Made by a program: the position numbers and the translations under genes
Source of the DNA: JAWLCA01 sp050485905
GTDB lineage: Bacteria; Pseudomonadota; Alphaproteobacteria; Rhodobacterales; Rhodobacteraceae
Length of the DNA stretch: 18,483 nucleotides
Assembly (NCBI GenBank): GCA_050485905.1
Contig: JBJHCH010000078.1
Coordinates: 1 to 18,483 of the forward strand
Reading direction: 5' to 3'
Shown: piece after piece, positions 1 through 6,536 of the stretch
How the letters are laid out: each line of letters opens with the position of its first letter
Position numbering within the stretch: position 1 is the stretch's first letter
Notes under the pieces: model-generated
What the model was told of the DNA's origin: nothing
Database searches by the model: none
The model's input: the letters and a program-made list of their open reading frames with translations, nothing else

Positions 1-419
1 GCGACAACTTTCGGGCAGCGTTCGCAGGCTTCGACTTTCATCGTGTCTCGCAGTTCGATCAAGCCGATGTCACTCGGCTGCTGACGGACGCAGGCATCGT
101 GCGCCATCGCGGCAAGATCGAGGCGGTGATCAACAACGCCGCGCGCGCCGTCGAGATCGCGGAGACCGAAGGCTCGCTTGCCACGTTCATCTGGCGGTTC
201 GAGCCCCAAGGCGAAGACAGCGCACCGCAGGGTAGGTCCACATCACCCGAATCTGAAGCACTGTCGAAGGCGCTGAGAGCGCGCGGATGGAAATTCGTGG
301 GGCCAACGACTGTCTATGCATTCATGCAGGCCATGGGCCTCATCAACGATCATGCAGAAGGTTGCGCCATTCGGGACGCCGCAGAACAGGCGCGACGGGT
401 CATGCAACGGCCGTCCTGA
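1..419 (+). CDS. tag: DNA-3-methyladenine glycosylase I, C-terminal part
   Basis: Base-excision repair enzyme that removes 3-methyladenine from alkylated DNA. The gene enters from the left edge; the reading frame is open from base 3 and ends at TGA 417-419, giving about 138 residues of a family usually near 190. The visible part shows the family's late motifs: a KIEAVINNA helix, a TFIW segment, SKALRARGWKFVGPT, then YAFMQAMGLINDH followed by AEGC. The His and Cys of NDHAEGC (H-x3-C) match the C-terminal pair of the zinc ligands known from E. coli Tag. Product identity is therefore firm although the start is missing. It is convergent with the dadA-like gene, and a perfect hairpin lies between them. 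Codon use matches the chromosomal genes around it, and nothing looks damaged. Confidence 0.95.
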   Translation, partial: DNFRAAFAGFDFHRVSQFDQADVTRLLTDAGIVRHRGKIEAVINNAARAVEIAETEGSLATFIWRFEPQGEDSAPQGRSTSPESEALSKALRARGWKFVGPTTVYAFMQAMGLINDHAEGCAIRDAAEQARRVMQRPS

Positions 420-454
420 CTGCTTCACGCTGCCCTGCTGGGACGCGCACGCTC

Positions 455-479
455 AGCCCGGCACAGAATGTGCCGGGCT
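455..479. terminator. Hairpin between convergent genes, probable bidirectional terminator
   Basis: A perfect 10-bp stem (AGCCCGGCAC / GTGCCGGGCT) with a 5-nt loop AGAAT sits between the stops of tag and the dadA-like gene. No T-run follows on either strand, so it is not a textbook intrinsic terminator. Position between convergent stops still makes a terminator or 3'-end stabiliser the likeliest role. Confidence 0.6.
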
Positions 480-507
480 CGAGGAAGCGTTCCCTCCGCC
501 CGATGCT

Positions 508-1758
508 TCACGCGGCCGCGGCGGTCAGTGTCGGCAGGGCCGTGCGGCGCGGAGACAGGTCTGCCGCGACGGTGGTCGCGATGATCCGCGCCGTCGCTGC
601 CGAGAGCGTCCAGCCGAGATGCCCGTGGCCGGTGTTGTAGAACACGCCCAGCGCCTTGCCCCGGCCGACACGCGGCAGCATCGACGGCATCATCGGGCGC
701 AGGCCTGCCCAAGGCGTCACATGCTCGGTCGACATCTGCGGGAAGTGCTTTTCGCACCAGGCAACCAGGGGCCGAATCCGGTCGGCGCGGATGTCGCGGT
801 TGGCACCGTTGAACTCGGCGGTGCCGGCGACCCGGAAACGATCCTTACCGAAGCGGCTGGCGACAATCTTCGCGCGGTCGTCGAGCAGGCTGATCCAGGG
901 CGCGGCGGCTCGGCTGGCCTCGTCCTTCAGCTCGACGGTGATCGAATATCCCTTTACCGGATAGACGTTGACCCTGTCGCCGAGGGCGCGGCCGAACTCG
1001 CGGCTTGCGATGCCGGCCGAGACCACGACGGCATCGAAGGTCTCCTCACGGTCCGCGCAGGTGATCCGCACGCCGCCCGGGATCGTGGCGACACCGCGCA
1101 CCTCGGCGCCAAGGCGGAGGTCCACGCCGCGACGGGCGCAGGCGCGCGCCAGACCCGTGGTGAACTTGTGGATGTCGCCCGAGGCGTCGCTCTCGGTCAG
1201 GAAGCCGCCGACGAAATCGCCATGCAGCGCGGGTTCGATCGCCCCAACCTCGTCGGGCGCGAGTTCCCGCCGCTCCAGCCCGCCCTCGGCCAGCAGGCCA
1301 TTGACCATGCGCGCGTGCCACAGGTCTTTGTGATTGTCGTAGAAATGCAGGATGCCGCGCTTCTCTAGGTCGAAGTCGATCCCCTCGCGCGCGGCCATCT
1401 CGAACAGAATCGACCGCGCGGCGATGGCCAGACGGACGGTTTCCACGGTGTTCGCCCTGTAGCGCGGGATGTTCGACAGGAACTCGGCCATCCAGCCGAT
1501 CTTGTGCAGTGTCGGGCGCGGGTTCACCAGCAGCGGTGCGTCGGCCTGCAGCATCCACTTCAGCCCCTTCAGCACTGTGCTCCACTGGGTCCAGACCTCG
1601 GCGTTCGAGGCCGAAAGCTGGCCGCCATTGGCTAAGCTGGTTTCCATCGCGGCGTAGCGGTGGCGGTCGAAGACCGTCATCTCGAACCCGCGGTCGAGCA
1701 GTTCATAGGCAGTCGTCAGGCCGGTCACGCCGGCGCCGATCACGGCAACAGAGGTCAT
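508..1758 (-). CDS. dadA: D-amino acid dehydrogenase-like FAD oxidoreductase (DadA family)
   Basis: FAD-dependent dehydrogenase of the DAO/DadA family, which oxidises a D-amino acid (or glycine in some relatives) to the 2-oxo acid and ammonia and passes electrons to the respiratory chain. The 416-residue product begins with MTSVAVIGAGVTG, the GxGxxG dinucleotide fold, followed by an acidic end of the second strand (FDRH). Near the C-terminus are WAGLRPMMP and NTGHGHLGW, the typical DadA FAD/substrate motifs. Length fits the family (about 415-435). The ATG at 1758 is chosen because the fold starts there and a GGAG lies about 9 nt upstream. The frame stays open for 71 more codons, but those cover a riboswitch and are not protein-like. 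The leader is a tandem glycine riboswitch, so glycine controls expression. Whether the natural substrate is glycine, sarcosine or a D-amino acid cannot be told from the sequence. Confidence 0.88.
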   Translation of the reverse strand: MTSVAVIGAGVTGLTTAYELLDRGFEMTVFDRHRYAAMETSLANGGQLSASNAEVWTQWSTVLKGLKWMLQADAPLLVNPRPTLHKIGWMAEFLSNIPRYRANTVETVRLAIAARSILFEMAAREGIDFDLEKRGILHFYDNHKDLWHARMVNGLLAEGGLERRELAPDEVGAIEPALHGDFVGGFLTESDASGDIHKFTTGLARACARRGVDLRLGAEVRGVATIPGGVRITCADREETFDAVVVSAGIASREFGRALGDRVNVYPVKGYSITVELKDEASRAAAPWISLLDDRAKIVASRFGKDRFRVAGTAEFNGANRDIRADRIRPLVAWCEKHFPQMSTEHVTPWAGLRPMMPSMLPRVGRGKALGVFYNTGHGHLGWTLSAATARIIATTVAADLSPRRTALPTLTAAAA

Positions 1759-1778
1759 GGGTCGCGCTCCAAGGTCGG

Positions 1779-1794
1779 GGCGGCCGCAGCCGCC
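1779..1794 (-). promoter_or_regulatory. Hairpin of the dadA riboswitch expression platform (candidate)
   Basis: GGCGGC and GCCGCC form a perfect 6-bp stem with a 4-nt loop, between the second glycine aptamer and the ribosome-binding site of the dadA-like gene. No T-run follows, so control of translation or Rho access is more likely than intrinsic termination. The role is inferred from position. Confidence 0.4.
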
Positions 1795-1798
1795 ATGC

Positions 1799-1972
1799 CC
1801 CCTCCGTGCCTTGGACCTGAGAGCTTCACCCGAATTGGATCGGGCTTTCTCCTTCGGTGGGCCCTTGCGGGGCCGCTTTCCGGAGTGTTGAGGCTGTGCC
1901 GGTCCGGGGACCTGAGAGTTTCCGGGGCGGTTGCTCCTTCGGCGGCGGGTCACCCCGCCTTCTCCCGGCACG
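1799..1972 (-). promoter_or_regulatory. Tandem glycine riboswitch in the dadA leader
   Basis: Two glycine aptamers lie in series on the minus strand. Aptamer I spans about 1896-1971 and is closed by GTGCCGG / CCGGCAC. Inside it are GGGAGAAGGCGGGG, GCCGAAGGAGCAACC and the hallmark ACTCTCAGG. Aptamer II spans about 1800-1886 with GAAGGAGAAA and GCTCTCAGG, closed by TCCG / CGGA. A short linker of about a dozen bases joins them, as in known tandem glycine (gcvT) riboswitches. The family senses glycine and commonly activates glycine-use genes. Here it precedes an FAD amino-acid dehydrogenase by about 40 nt. Recognition is by conserved core sequence and pairing; exact ends are approximate. Confidence 0.93.
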
Positions 1973-1987
1973 GCCTTAAGTGATTAC

Positions 1988-2016
1988 GGGTTAGCGCATC
2001 GTGGCGATTCGGACAA
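1988..2016 (-). promoter_or_regulatory. Possible promoter for the dadA riboswitch transcript
   Basis: TTGTCC (2016-2011) and TAACCC (1993-1988) are spaced by 17 nt and would start transcription about 10 nt before aptamer I. The -10 match is poor. The -35 lies in one arm of the IS-like inverted repeat at 2011-2061. Placed mainly by position. Confidence 0.25.
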
Positions 2017-2061
2017 GTCCACCCAAGGATGTCGCCATTCCGATAAGAAATGGACTTGCCC
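2011..2061. repeat. Inverted repeat matching the IS left end
   Basis: GGACAAGTCCA (2011-2021) and TGGACTTGCCC (2051-2061) are inverted with 10 of 11 bases pairing, separated by 29 bp. The right arm is the outer end of the IS3-type remnant starting at 2051. The left arm could be the end of a second, lost copy or a chance match. Confidence 0.5.
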
Positions 2062-2164
2062 GGAAAAAGTGGAGAGCATCAATTGAGGAACCAGGAGGTG
2101 TTCTATGGCTAAAGGGAACAGACCGGCGCCGGAGTTTCGGCGTGAAGCGGTGCGGCCGACGTAA
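2051..2164 (+). mobile_element. IS3-family remnant: left end and first codons of orfA
   Basis: The stretch from TGGACTTGCC to about 2155 is nearly the same as the left end and orfA start of the second IS copy at 8056-7945 (minus): both have an AGTGGAGAGCA segment, GGTGTTCTATGG around the start codon, and then a protein start of the form (A/N)GNRP.PEFRREA. The ATG at 2105 opens an orfA that runs only 19 codons to TAA at 2162-2164. Similarity to the other copy stops abruptly at about 2155, where doxX-like sequence begins on the opposite strand. This is a breakpoint, not a working element. The helix-turn-helix and catalytic parts are absent. Confidence 0.8.
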
Positions 2165-2445
2165 CTACGCCGAGCCGCCCTACGCGCGGCGCTGGGCATT
2201 CGACGAACGCCGCGCGGCTCGCGGGTCTCGCACCCCGATCCAGTCCGAGCGCATTGTCGAGCGACAGCCGCCCTGGTCCCTGGGTGATCACGACCATATG
2301 CGCCACCGCCCAGAGCGCGTGGGCGACCCAGGCGCCGGGAAAGACGAAGTTCTGGATCACCGCCGTCATCCGCAGCAGCCTCAGCGCCGAGATCCGGGAG
2401 CTGAGGCAAGTATCAGCAGCACCGGCGGGACATGTTCGGCCAAAC
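2157..2445 (-). pseudogene. DoxX-family membrane protein, C-terminal remnant
   Basis: The minus strand encodes ISALRLLRMTAVIQNF, then VFPGAWVAHALWA and GPGRLSLDNALGLD, which match the end of DoxX-type small membrane proteins (a last membrane helix followed by GPGRLSLD). Upstream, VPPVLLIL fits the preceding DoxX helix but lies in another frame, so a small indel near 2395-2405 breaks the frame. The N-terminal half is missing, since the WYL regulator stop is only a few bases upstream. The 3' end runs into the IS3 remnant at about 2156. It is therefore a double-ended remnant. DoxX genes often neighbour VOC and YafY-type genes, which suits the original cluster. Exact limits are approximate. Confidence 0.65.
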
Positions 2446-2449
2446 AGTC

Positions 2450-3136
2450 TCAGCCTGCGCAGTGGGCTTCGCGCGCATAGAATGCGGCAAGTGTCTGATG
2501 TGAGGCCAGATCGAACCGGCCTTCGTGATCGGCAGCGGCAATGCGATCGACGCGAAACATCCTGAAGTCGTCACGTAGCTCGCACCAGGCGACAAGCGTC
2601 CAGACCTTGCCCCAGAAGACAAGGCCGAGGGGGCGAACGAGACGTGCGGATTCAGAACCAGACCCGTTGGTGTAGCGCAACTTCAGGCGCGCCCGATCAC
2701 GGATCGCGCGGTCGAGAAGGTCGAGCCGGTCGCGGGTCCCGACATCAGGCTCGGGCATCCGGAACGCATGGATCGCTGTGTGAGCGGCGGCGCGGGCGAT
2801 CTCCGCTGGGACGACAGCGGAAATCTTGGCCAGCGCGTCCGAGGCGGCGCGCGCCATCGCGGCCCCGCCCCAGGCCTCGACGAGCCGTGCGCCGGTGACG
2901 AGGGCGGCGATCTCGCTTCGATCGAACATCAGGGGCGGAACGTCGAACCCGGGACGCATCACGTAGCCCACCCCGGCCTCGCCTTCGACGGGAACGCCGG
3001 CGGCCATCAGGTCGGCGATGTCGCGGTAGTTCGTGCGCTCGGACACCTAGAGCCGATCCGCAAGACGCCGCGCCGTCGTCACCCGCCCGCCGCGCAGAAG
3101 GTCGGTCAGGCGGTAGAGCCGATCGGCGCGGCGCAT
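2450..3136 (-). pseudogene. YafY-type WYL-domain transcriptional regulator with in-frame TAG
   Basis: Read through one stop codon, this encodes a 228-codon DeoR/YafY-type regulator. An N-terminal helix-turn-helix (MRRADRLYRLTDLLRGG, then TTARRLADRL, VSERTNYRDI) is followed by GVGYVMRPGFDVPPLMF and a WYL domain (RLVRPLGLVFWGKVWTLVAW). TAG at 3049-3047 falls inside the recognition helix, in the position where the family usually has Glu, so a single GAG-to-TAG change explains it. No other damage is seen. An internal start just after the stop could make a WYL protein without DNA-binding domain. The gene starts 4 nt after the VOC gene stops, so the two form one transcription unit. Such regulators often control the VOC gene beside them. 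Alternatives are a recent nonsense mutation or a base error. Confidence 0.85.
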
Positions 3137-3140
3137 CGCG

Positions 3141-3503
3141 TCAGGCCTCGAAGAAGCCGATCGAGTTCCCGTCTGGATCGGTCGCATAGAAGAACGAACC
3201 AAAGGGGATCCTAATCGGGTCGGACACCACCGCCCCACCGGCCTCGCGCACGCGCGCGGCGGTGGCGGCTAGCCCATCGGGTGCGGCAAGATGGATCGTC
3301 GGGCCGGTGCCAGCCTCCGCAGGTTTGCCGGGGTAGAGATGGCCGCTGACCCCGGGGTCGGACATGTCCGTGAAGGCGACGATCGGGTTAGGCCCGTCGT
3401 CGAGACGGCTCAGATCGCGGCCGAGCACCGCAGTGTAGAAGGCGCGGGCACGGTCAAGATCGGTGACCGGAATTTCAAACCAGACGCAGGTATTCGTTGC
3501 CAT
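3141..3503 (-). CDS. VOC family protein (glyoxalase/bleomycin-resistance fold)
   Basis: A 120-residue protein of the vicinal oxygen chelate superfamily. It starts with a first βαβββ module (TCVWFEIPVTDLDRARAFYTAVLG) and ends with a second one containing ATDPDGNSIGFFEA. The DPDGN.IGF ending is typical of small VOC proteins related to PhnB/glyoxalase. These are usually metal-dependent lyases, dioxygenases or drug-binding proteins, and the substrate cannot be predicted here. The ATG at 3503 has an AGAGGA ribosome-binding site just upstream. It is the first gene of a unit with the broken WYL regulator, 4 nt apart. A perfect inverted repeat about 55 bp before the start is a candidate operator. The gene itself seems intact. 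Confidence 0.9.
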   Translation of the reverse strand: MATNTCVWFEIPVTDLDRARAFYTAVLGRDLSRLDDGPNPIVAFTDMSDPGVSGHLYPGKPAEAGTGPTIHLAAPDGLAATAARVREAGGAVVSDPIRIPFGSFFYATDPDGNSIGFFEA

Positions 3504-3556
3504 TGCGTGTTCCTCTTCGCTTGTTCGGGCAGTGGGTCACCGATAGCGGAGGGCTC

Positions 3557-3574
3557 CTGACAACATCCTGTCAG
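3557..3574 (-). promoter_or_regulatory. Candidate operator upstream of the VOC-WYL unit
   Basis: CTGACA and TGTCAG form a perfect 6-bp inverted repeat with a 6-bp spacer, 54 bp upstream of the VOC start codon. Position and symmetry suit a dimeric repressor site, perhaps for the WYL regulator in the same unit. No direct proof. The rest of 3504-3842 shows no convincing gene, only a second perfect 7-bp hairpin (GTCGCCC-TTAT-GGGCGAC, 3663-3680) of unknown role. Confidence 0.4.
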
Positions 3575-3842
3575 TATTGTGGCTGGTCGGCAACTTTTCT
3601 GCGTGGAAGCCACGTGTGGTGCCCCAGCCCTTCCGCACTGCCATCGCGCCCATACCAAGATCGTCGCCCTTATGGGCGACTATGCCGCGACGACCCTGCG
3701 CACCGCTCTGGATCATGACAGCAAGGCAATGAGTGGAAAGGGAAATCAGGTCGAGCGGCAGGTCAGGTGACCCGCACCACGAGGCCGATCCTATTGCTCG
3801 GGTTGGGGCGGTTGCAGTTTCGTGACGCTGTGATAGCGTTCA

Positions 3843-3860
3843 CTGTCACAGAAACGTCAC
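3843..3860 (+). promoter_or_regulatory. Pho box-like PhoB site upstream of phnD
   Basis: CTGTCAC and ACGTCAC are direct 7-bp units separated by 4 bp (AGAA). This is the 11-bp periodicity and near-consensus sequence of a PhoB box (CTGTCAT-N4-CTGTCAT). It lies 27-44 bp before the phnD start codon. A further CTGTGAT at 3828-3834 may be a degenerate extra unit. It implies induction on phosphate starvation, as expected for phosphonate uptake. Confidence 0.6.
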
Positions 3861-3886
3861 AATCACTTCGGGAGGAGATTGCAGCG

Positions 3887-4873
3887 ATGGCAACAAACCG
3901 GTCTTGGCTCATGGCGGGGCTCTGCCTTGCGGCCCTATTCACCTTCAACGCCTCCGCCGCACTGGCCGACGATTGCCCGAATCGGGGCGATCTGGACGAT
4001 CTGTTCTGTGACGCCGACGGCGATCTGGTTGCGGACACGCCGGACGACCCGTCGCAGTGGCGCGATCCGTCTACTCTGGTTTTTGCCTATACCCCGGTCG
4101 AGGATCCAGCGGTTTATGCCAACATCTTCGGGGATCTCGTCGAGTATCTGAAAGAATGCACTGAGCGCGACGTGGTCTATTTCAATGTCCAGTCTAACGC
4201 CGCGCAGATCGAGGCGATGCGCTCGGGACGGCTGCATATTGGCGGCTTCTCGACAGGACCGACGGGCTTTGCGGTCAACCTCGCCGGTGCGGTTCCCTTC
4301 GCGGTCAAGGGCGATGCAGAGGACTGGCAGGGCTACAACCTGATCGTGCTGGTGCGCGCCGACAGCGACATCGAAAGCCTGTCCGACCTGGCTGGAAAAC
4401 GCCTTGCGCATACTTCGGCATCGTCGAACTCGGGCAACCTGGCGCCGATGGCGCTATTCCCGGACGAAGGGCTGACACCGGGCGAGGATTACGAGGTGAT
4501 CTTCTCGGGCGGGCATGACAATTCGGTCATGGGCGTGGATTCCGGCGACTACGACGGCGCCGCCGTCGCCTCGGACGTGTTCGAGCGGATGGCGCGTCGC
4601 GGCCAAGTCAATGCCGACGACTTCCGCGTCGTCTATCGCTCCGAACGCTTCCCGACGTCGTCCTTCGCATATGACAGCCGGCTGGCGCCGGAGCTTCGCG
4701 ACCGTGTGCTGGGGTGCTTCATGGACTACCGCTACACCGAAGATATGCAGCGCGAGTTCGATGGCGCCGACCGCTTCTATCCAGTGACCTACGAGGAGCA
4801 CTGGGCCGTGGTGCGGCAGGTGGCCGACGCCTCAGGCGCACCCTTCAACCGTTCCACCTGGGAAGCGCAGTGA
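3887..4873 (+). CDS. phnD: Phosphonate/phosphite ABC transporter, periplasmic binding protein
   Basis: Substrate-binding protein of the PhnD family, delivering a phosphonate, phosphite or phosphate ester to the membrane complex encoded downstream. The 328-residue product has a signal peptide (residues 1-27, cut expected after AALA) and then the PhnD core: LVFAYTPVEDPAVY, QSNAAQIEAMRSGRLHIGGF, STGPTGFAVNLAG, SDLAGKRLAHTSASSNSGN and a DYDGAAVASDV segment. Between signal peptide and core is an acidic stretch with DADGDLVADTPDD at residues 42-54, like a calcium-binding loop. The ATG at 3887 is preferred because GGAGGAG lies 10 nt upstream and the signal peptide starts there, although the frame is open further. 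It overlaps phnC by 4 nt and carries an upstream Pho box. Which phosphorus compound is bound cannot be told. Confidence 0.9.
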   Translation: MATNRSWLMAGLCLAALFTFNASAALADDCPNRGDLDDLFCDADGDLVADTPDDPSQWRDPSTLVFAYTPVEDPAVYANIFGDLVEYLKECTERDVVYFNVQSNAAQIEAMRSGRLHIGGFSTGPTGFAVNLAGAVPFAVKGDAEDWQGYNLIVLVRADSDIESLSDLAGKRLAHTSASSNSGNLAPMALFPDEGLTPGEDYEVIFSGGHDNSVMGVDSGDYDGAAVASDVFERMARRGQVNADDFRVVYRSERFPTSSFAYDSRLAPELRDRVLGCFMDYRYTEDMQREFDGADRFYPVTYEEHWAVVRQVADASGAPFNRSTWEAQ

Positions 4874-5733
4874 GCGAACGGCTGCTCGACGCGGCGGCAT
4901 CTGCGGACGGCGCACGAGACCCGAGCCGGGGGGGGGGCACGCCCTCCCCGATCCAGGCCACGGGGCGAGACAGCGTCCTGTCGTTGCGCAACCTCACCAA
5001 GGAATACGAACGCGACAAGCCGGTCCTCAGCGACATCTCTCTGGACTTCGCATCGCGCGGGGTGGTTGCGATCATCGGCCCGTCGGGCACCGGTAAATCG
5101 ACGCTGATCAGGTGCATCAATCGGCTGGTCGAGCCGACCTCGGGCGAGGTCTGGCTTGGCGCGCGCGATCTGACGAAGCTGCGCGGCGCCGCGCTACGCG
5201 GCGCGCGGCGCGAGATCGGCATGGTGTTTCAGGAATACAACCTCGTCGAACGCCTGAGCGTGATCGAGAACCTGCTCTGCGGCCGGCTCGGCTATACCCC
5301 GCTCTGGCGGGTCTGGACCCGCCGCTACCCCGAGGCGGATATTGAGCGCGCCTTTGAACTTCTAGAACGCGTGGGCCTGGGCGAGTTCGCCACCCGGCGC
5401 GCCGATGCGCTTTCCGGCGGGCAGCGCCAGCGAGTAGGGATCGCGCGCGCGGTCATGCAGCAGCCCCGGCTTCTGCTGGCTGATGAACCCACCTCGTCGC
5501 TCGACCCGCGCACCTCGGTCGAGATCATGACGCTGATGCGCGACATAGCCGCCGAGCGCGACATCCCGGTCATCATCAACATCCATGACGTGGCGCTGGC
5601 CCGACGCTTTGCGACGCGGATCGTCGGCATGTCCAGCGGCCGCGTGGTGTTCGACGGTCCGCCCGAGGATCTGGCCGACAGGCACCTGACCGAGATCTAC
5701 GGTCGCGGGGAGGCCGGCGAGTGGATCGGATGA
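4870..5733 (+). CDS. phnC: Phosphonate ABC transporter, ATP-binding protein
   Basis: Cytoplasmic ATPase that powers uptake through the two PhnE proteins. All nucleotide-binding motifs are present: Walker A GPSGTGKS (residues 70-77), Q-loop in MVFQEYNLV, signature LSGGQRQR (181-188), Walker B LLLADEP (201-207) and the switch His in INIHD. The start is taken as GTG at 4870, which overlaps the phnD stop as GTGA and gives 287 residues, slightly longer than the usual 260-280. The first 35 or so residues are low-complexity and precede the ABC domain, which begins near VLSLRNLTKEY. This extension contains a run of ten G (4928-4937). Any length change there would shift the frame, and no ATG lies in frame between the run and the ABC domain. 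A TTG just before RNLTKEY is a possible alternative start. Confidence 0.9.
   Translation: MSERLLDAAASADGARDPSRGGGTPSPIQATGRDSVLSLRNLTKEYERDKPVLSDISLDFASRGVVAIIGPSGTGKSTLIRCINRLVEPTSGEVWLGARDLTKLRGAALRGARREIGMVFQEYNLVERLSVIENLLCGRLGYTPLWRVWTRRYPEADIERAFELLERVGLGEFATRRADALSGGQRQRVGIARAVMQQPRLLLADEPTSSLDPRTSVEIMTLMRDIAAERDIPVIINIHDVALARRFATRIVGMSSGRVVFDGPPEDLADRHLTEIYGRGEAGEWIG
4928..4937 (+). repeat. Ten-G homopolymer in the 5' part of phnC
   Basis: Ten consecutive G bases lie 58 nt after the proposed phnC start, upstream of every catalytic motif. Such tracts are prone to slippage in replication and to sequencing error. At the length shown, the frame is open and joins correctly to the ATPase. 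Confidence 0.95.
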
Positions 5734-6536
5734 GCGCGACGGGTAGAACCGAGGCGGGCGACAGGCTTCGCAAGCGCGCCTTCCGCCCCGACTGGCGTAT
5801 GCGTGCCATCTGGCTGGGATTTGGCCTCTACGTGGTCTATGCGGCCGGTCAGCTCAATTTTACCTGGGACCGCTTCATCGTAGGGCTCGACCGGGGCGCG
5901 ACCTTTCTGGGCCGGATGTTCCCGCCCGAGTTCGTGCGCTGGCAGCTGCTGGTCGAGGGGTTGGTGGAAAGCCTTCAGATCGCGATAATCGCCTCGGCGA
6001 TCGGCATCCTTCTGTCACTGCCGGTCGGGCTTCTTGCGGCGCGCAACCTGATGCCGGCCTTCGTCACCGTGCCGGCGCGGGCCCTTATTGCGTTGGCGAG
6101 GTCGTTCCACCCGATCATCGTGGCGATCATCTTCGTCAAGGCGATCGGCTTTGGCCCACTCGCCGGCATCTTCGCCCTGATCCTCGGCTCTATCGGTTTC
6201 GTCGCCAAGCTTTTCGCCGAGGCAATCGAGGAGATTTCCCTCAAGCAGGTAGAAGCAGTTCGCGCGACCGGAGCTAGCTTCCTGGGCATCGTCATCATGG
6301 GTGTGCTGCCGCAGGTGATGTCGCGCTTCATCGGCTTCTCCACCTACCAGCTCGACAGCAACCTGCGGAATTCCACGATGGTCGGTATCGTCGGTGGCGG
6401 CGGCATCGGCGGGACGTTGTTTGCGGCGTTCCAGCGGTTCGACTACGACTTTGTCGCAGCGATCCTGATCTCCATCATCGCCATGATCATGGCGGGTGAG
6501 ATCATCGCCACCTGGTTGAGGAAGACCTTTCAGTGA
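5730..6536 (+). CDS. phnE: Phosphonate ABC transporter permease, first copy
   Basis: Inner-membrane permease of the PhnE family, 268 residues, with about six hydrophobic helices. One starts near AIWLGFGLYVVYAAGQL and the last is AAILISIIAMIMAGEII. The cytoplasmic coupling (EAA-type) loop is EAIEEISLKQVEAVRATGAS followed by FLGIVIMGVLPQ, which docks the PhnC ATPase. The ATG at 5730 overlaps the phnC stop as ATGA; a GTG nine bases earlier is also in frame but less likely. The stop overlaps the start of the second permease (GTGA). The tight overlaps across all four genes point to one translationally coupled operon. The sequence is intact and of normal family length. Confidence 0.92.
   Translation: MSATGRTEAGDRLRKRAFRPDWRMRAIWLGFGLYVVYAAGQLNFTWDRFIVGLDRGATFLGRMFPPEFVRWQLLVEGLVESLQIAIIASAIGILLSLPVGLLAARNLMPAFVTVPARALIALARSFHPIIVAIIFVKAIGFGPLAGIFALILGSIGFVAKLFAEAIEEISLKQVEAVRATGASFLGIVIMGVLPQVMSRFIGFSTYQLDSNLRNSTMVGIVGGGGIGGTLFAAFQRFDYDFVAAILISIIAMIMAGEIIATWLRKTFQ

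Noticed and set aside
316..1368. 350-codon open frame on the plus strand
   Set aside because: Overlaps the end of tag and lies antisense to the dadA-like gene, with no family motifs.
1759..1971. 71-codon N-terminal extension of the dadA-like protein
   Set aside because: The extension is the translated glycine riboswitch; the FAD-binding fold starts at the ATG at 1758.
3579..3770. Small 63-codon open frame before phnD
   Set aside because: I looked for a transposase or small protein in it but found no convincing motif, ribosome-binding site or neighbour logic.
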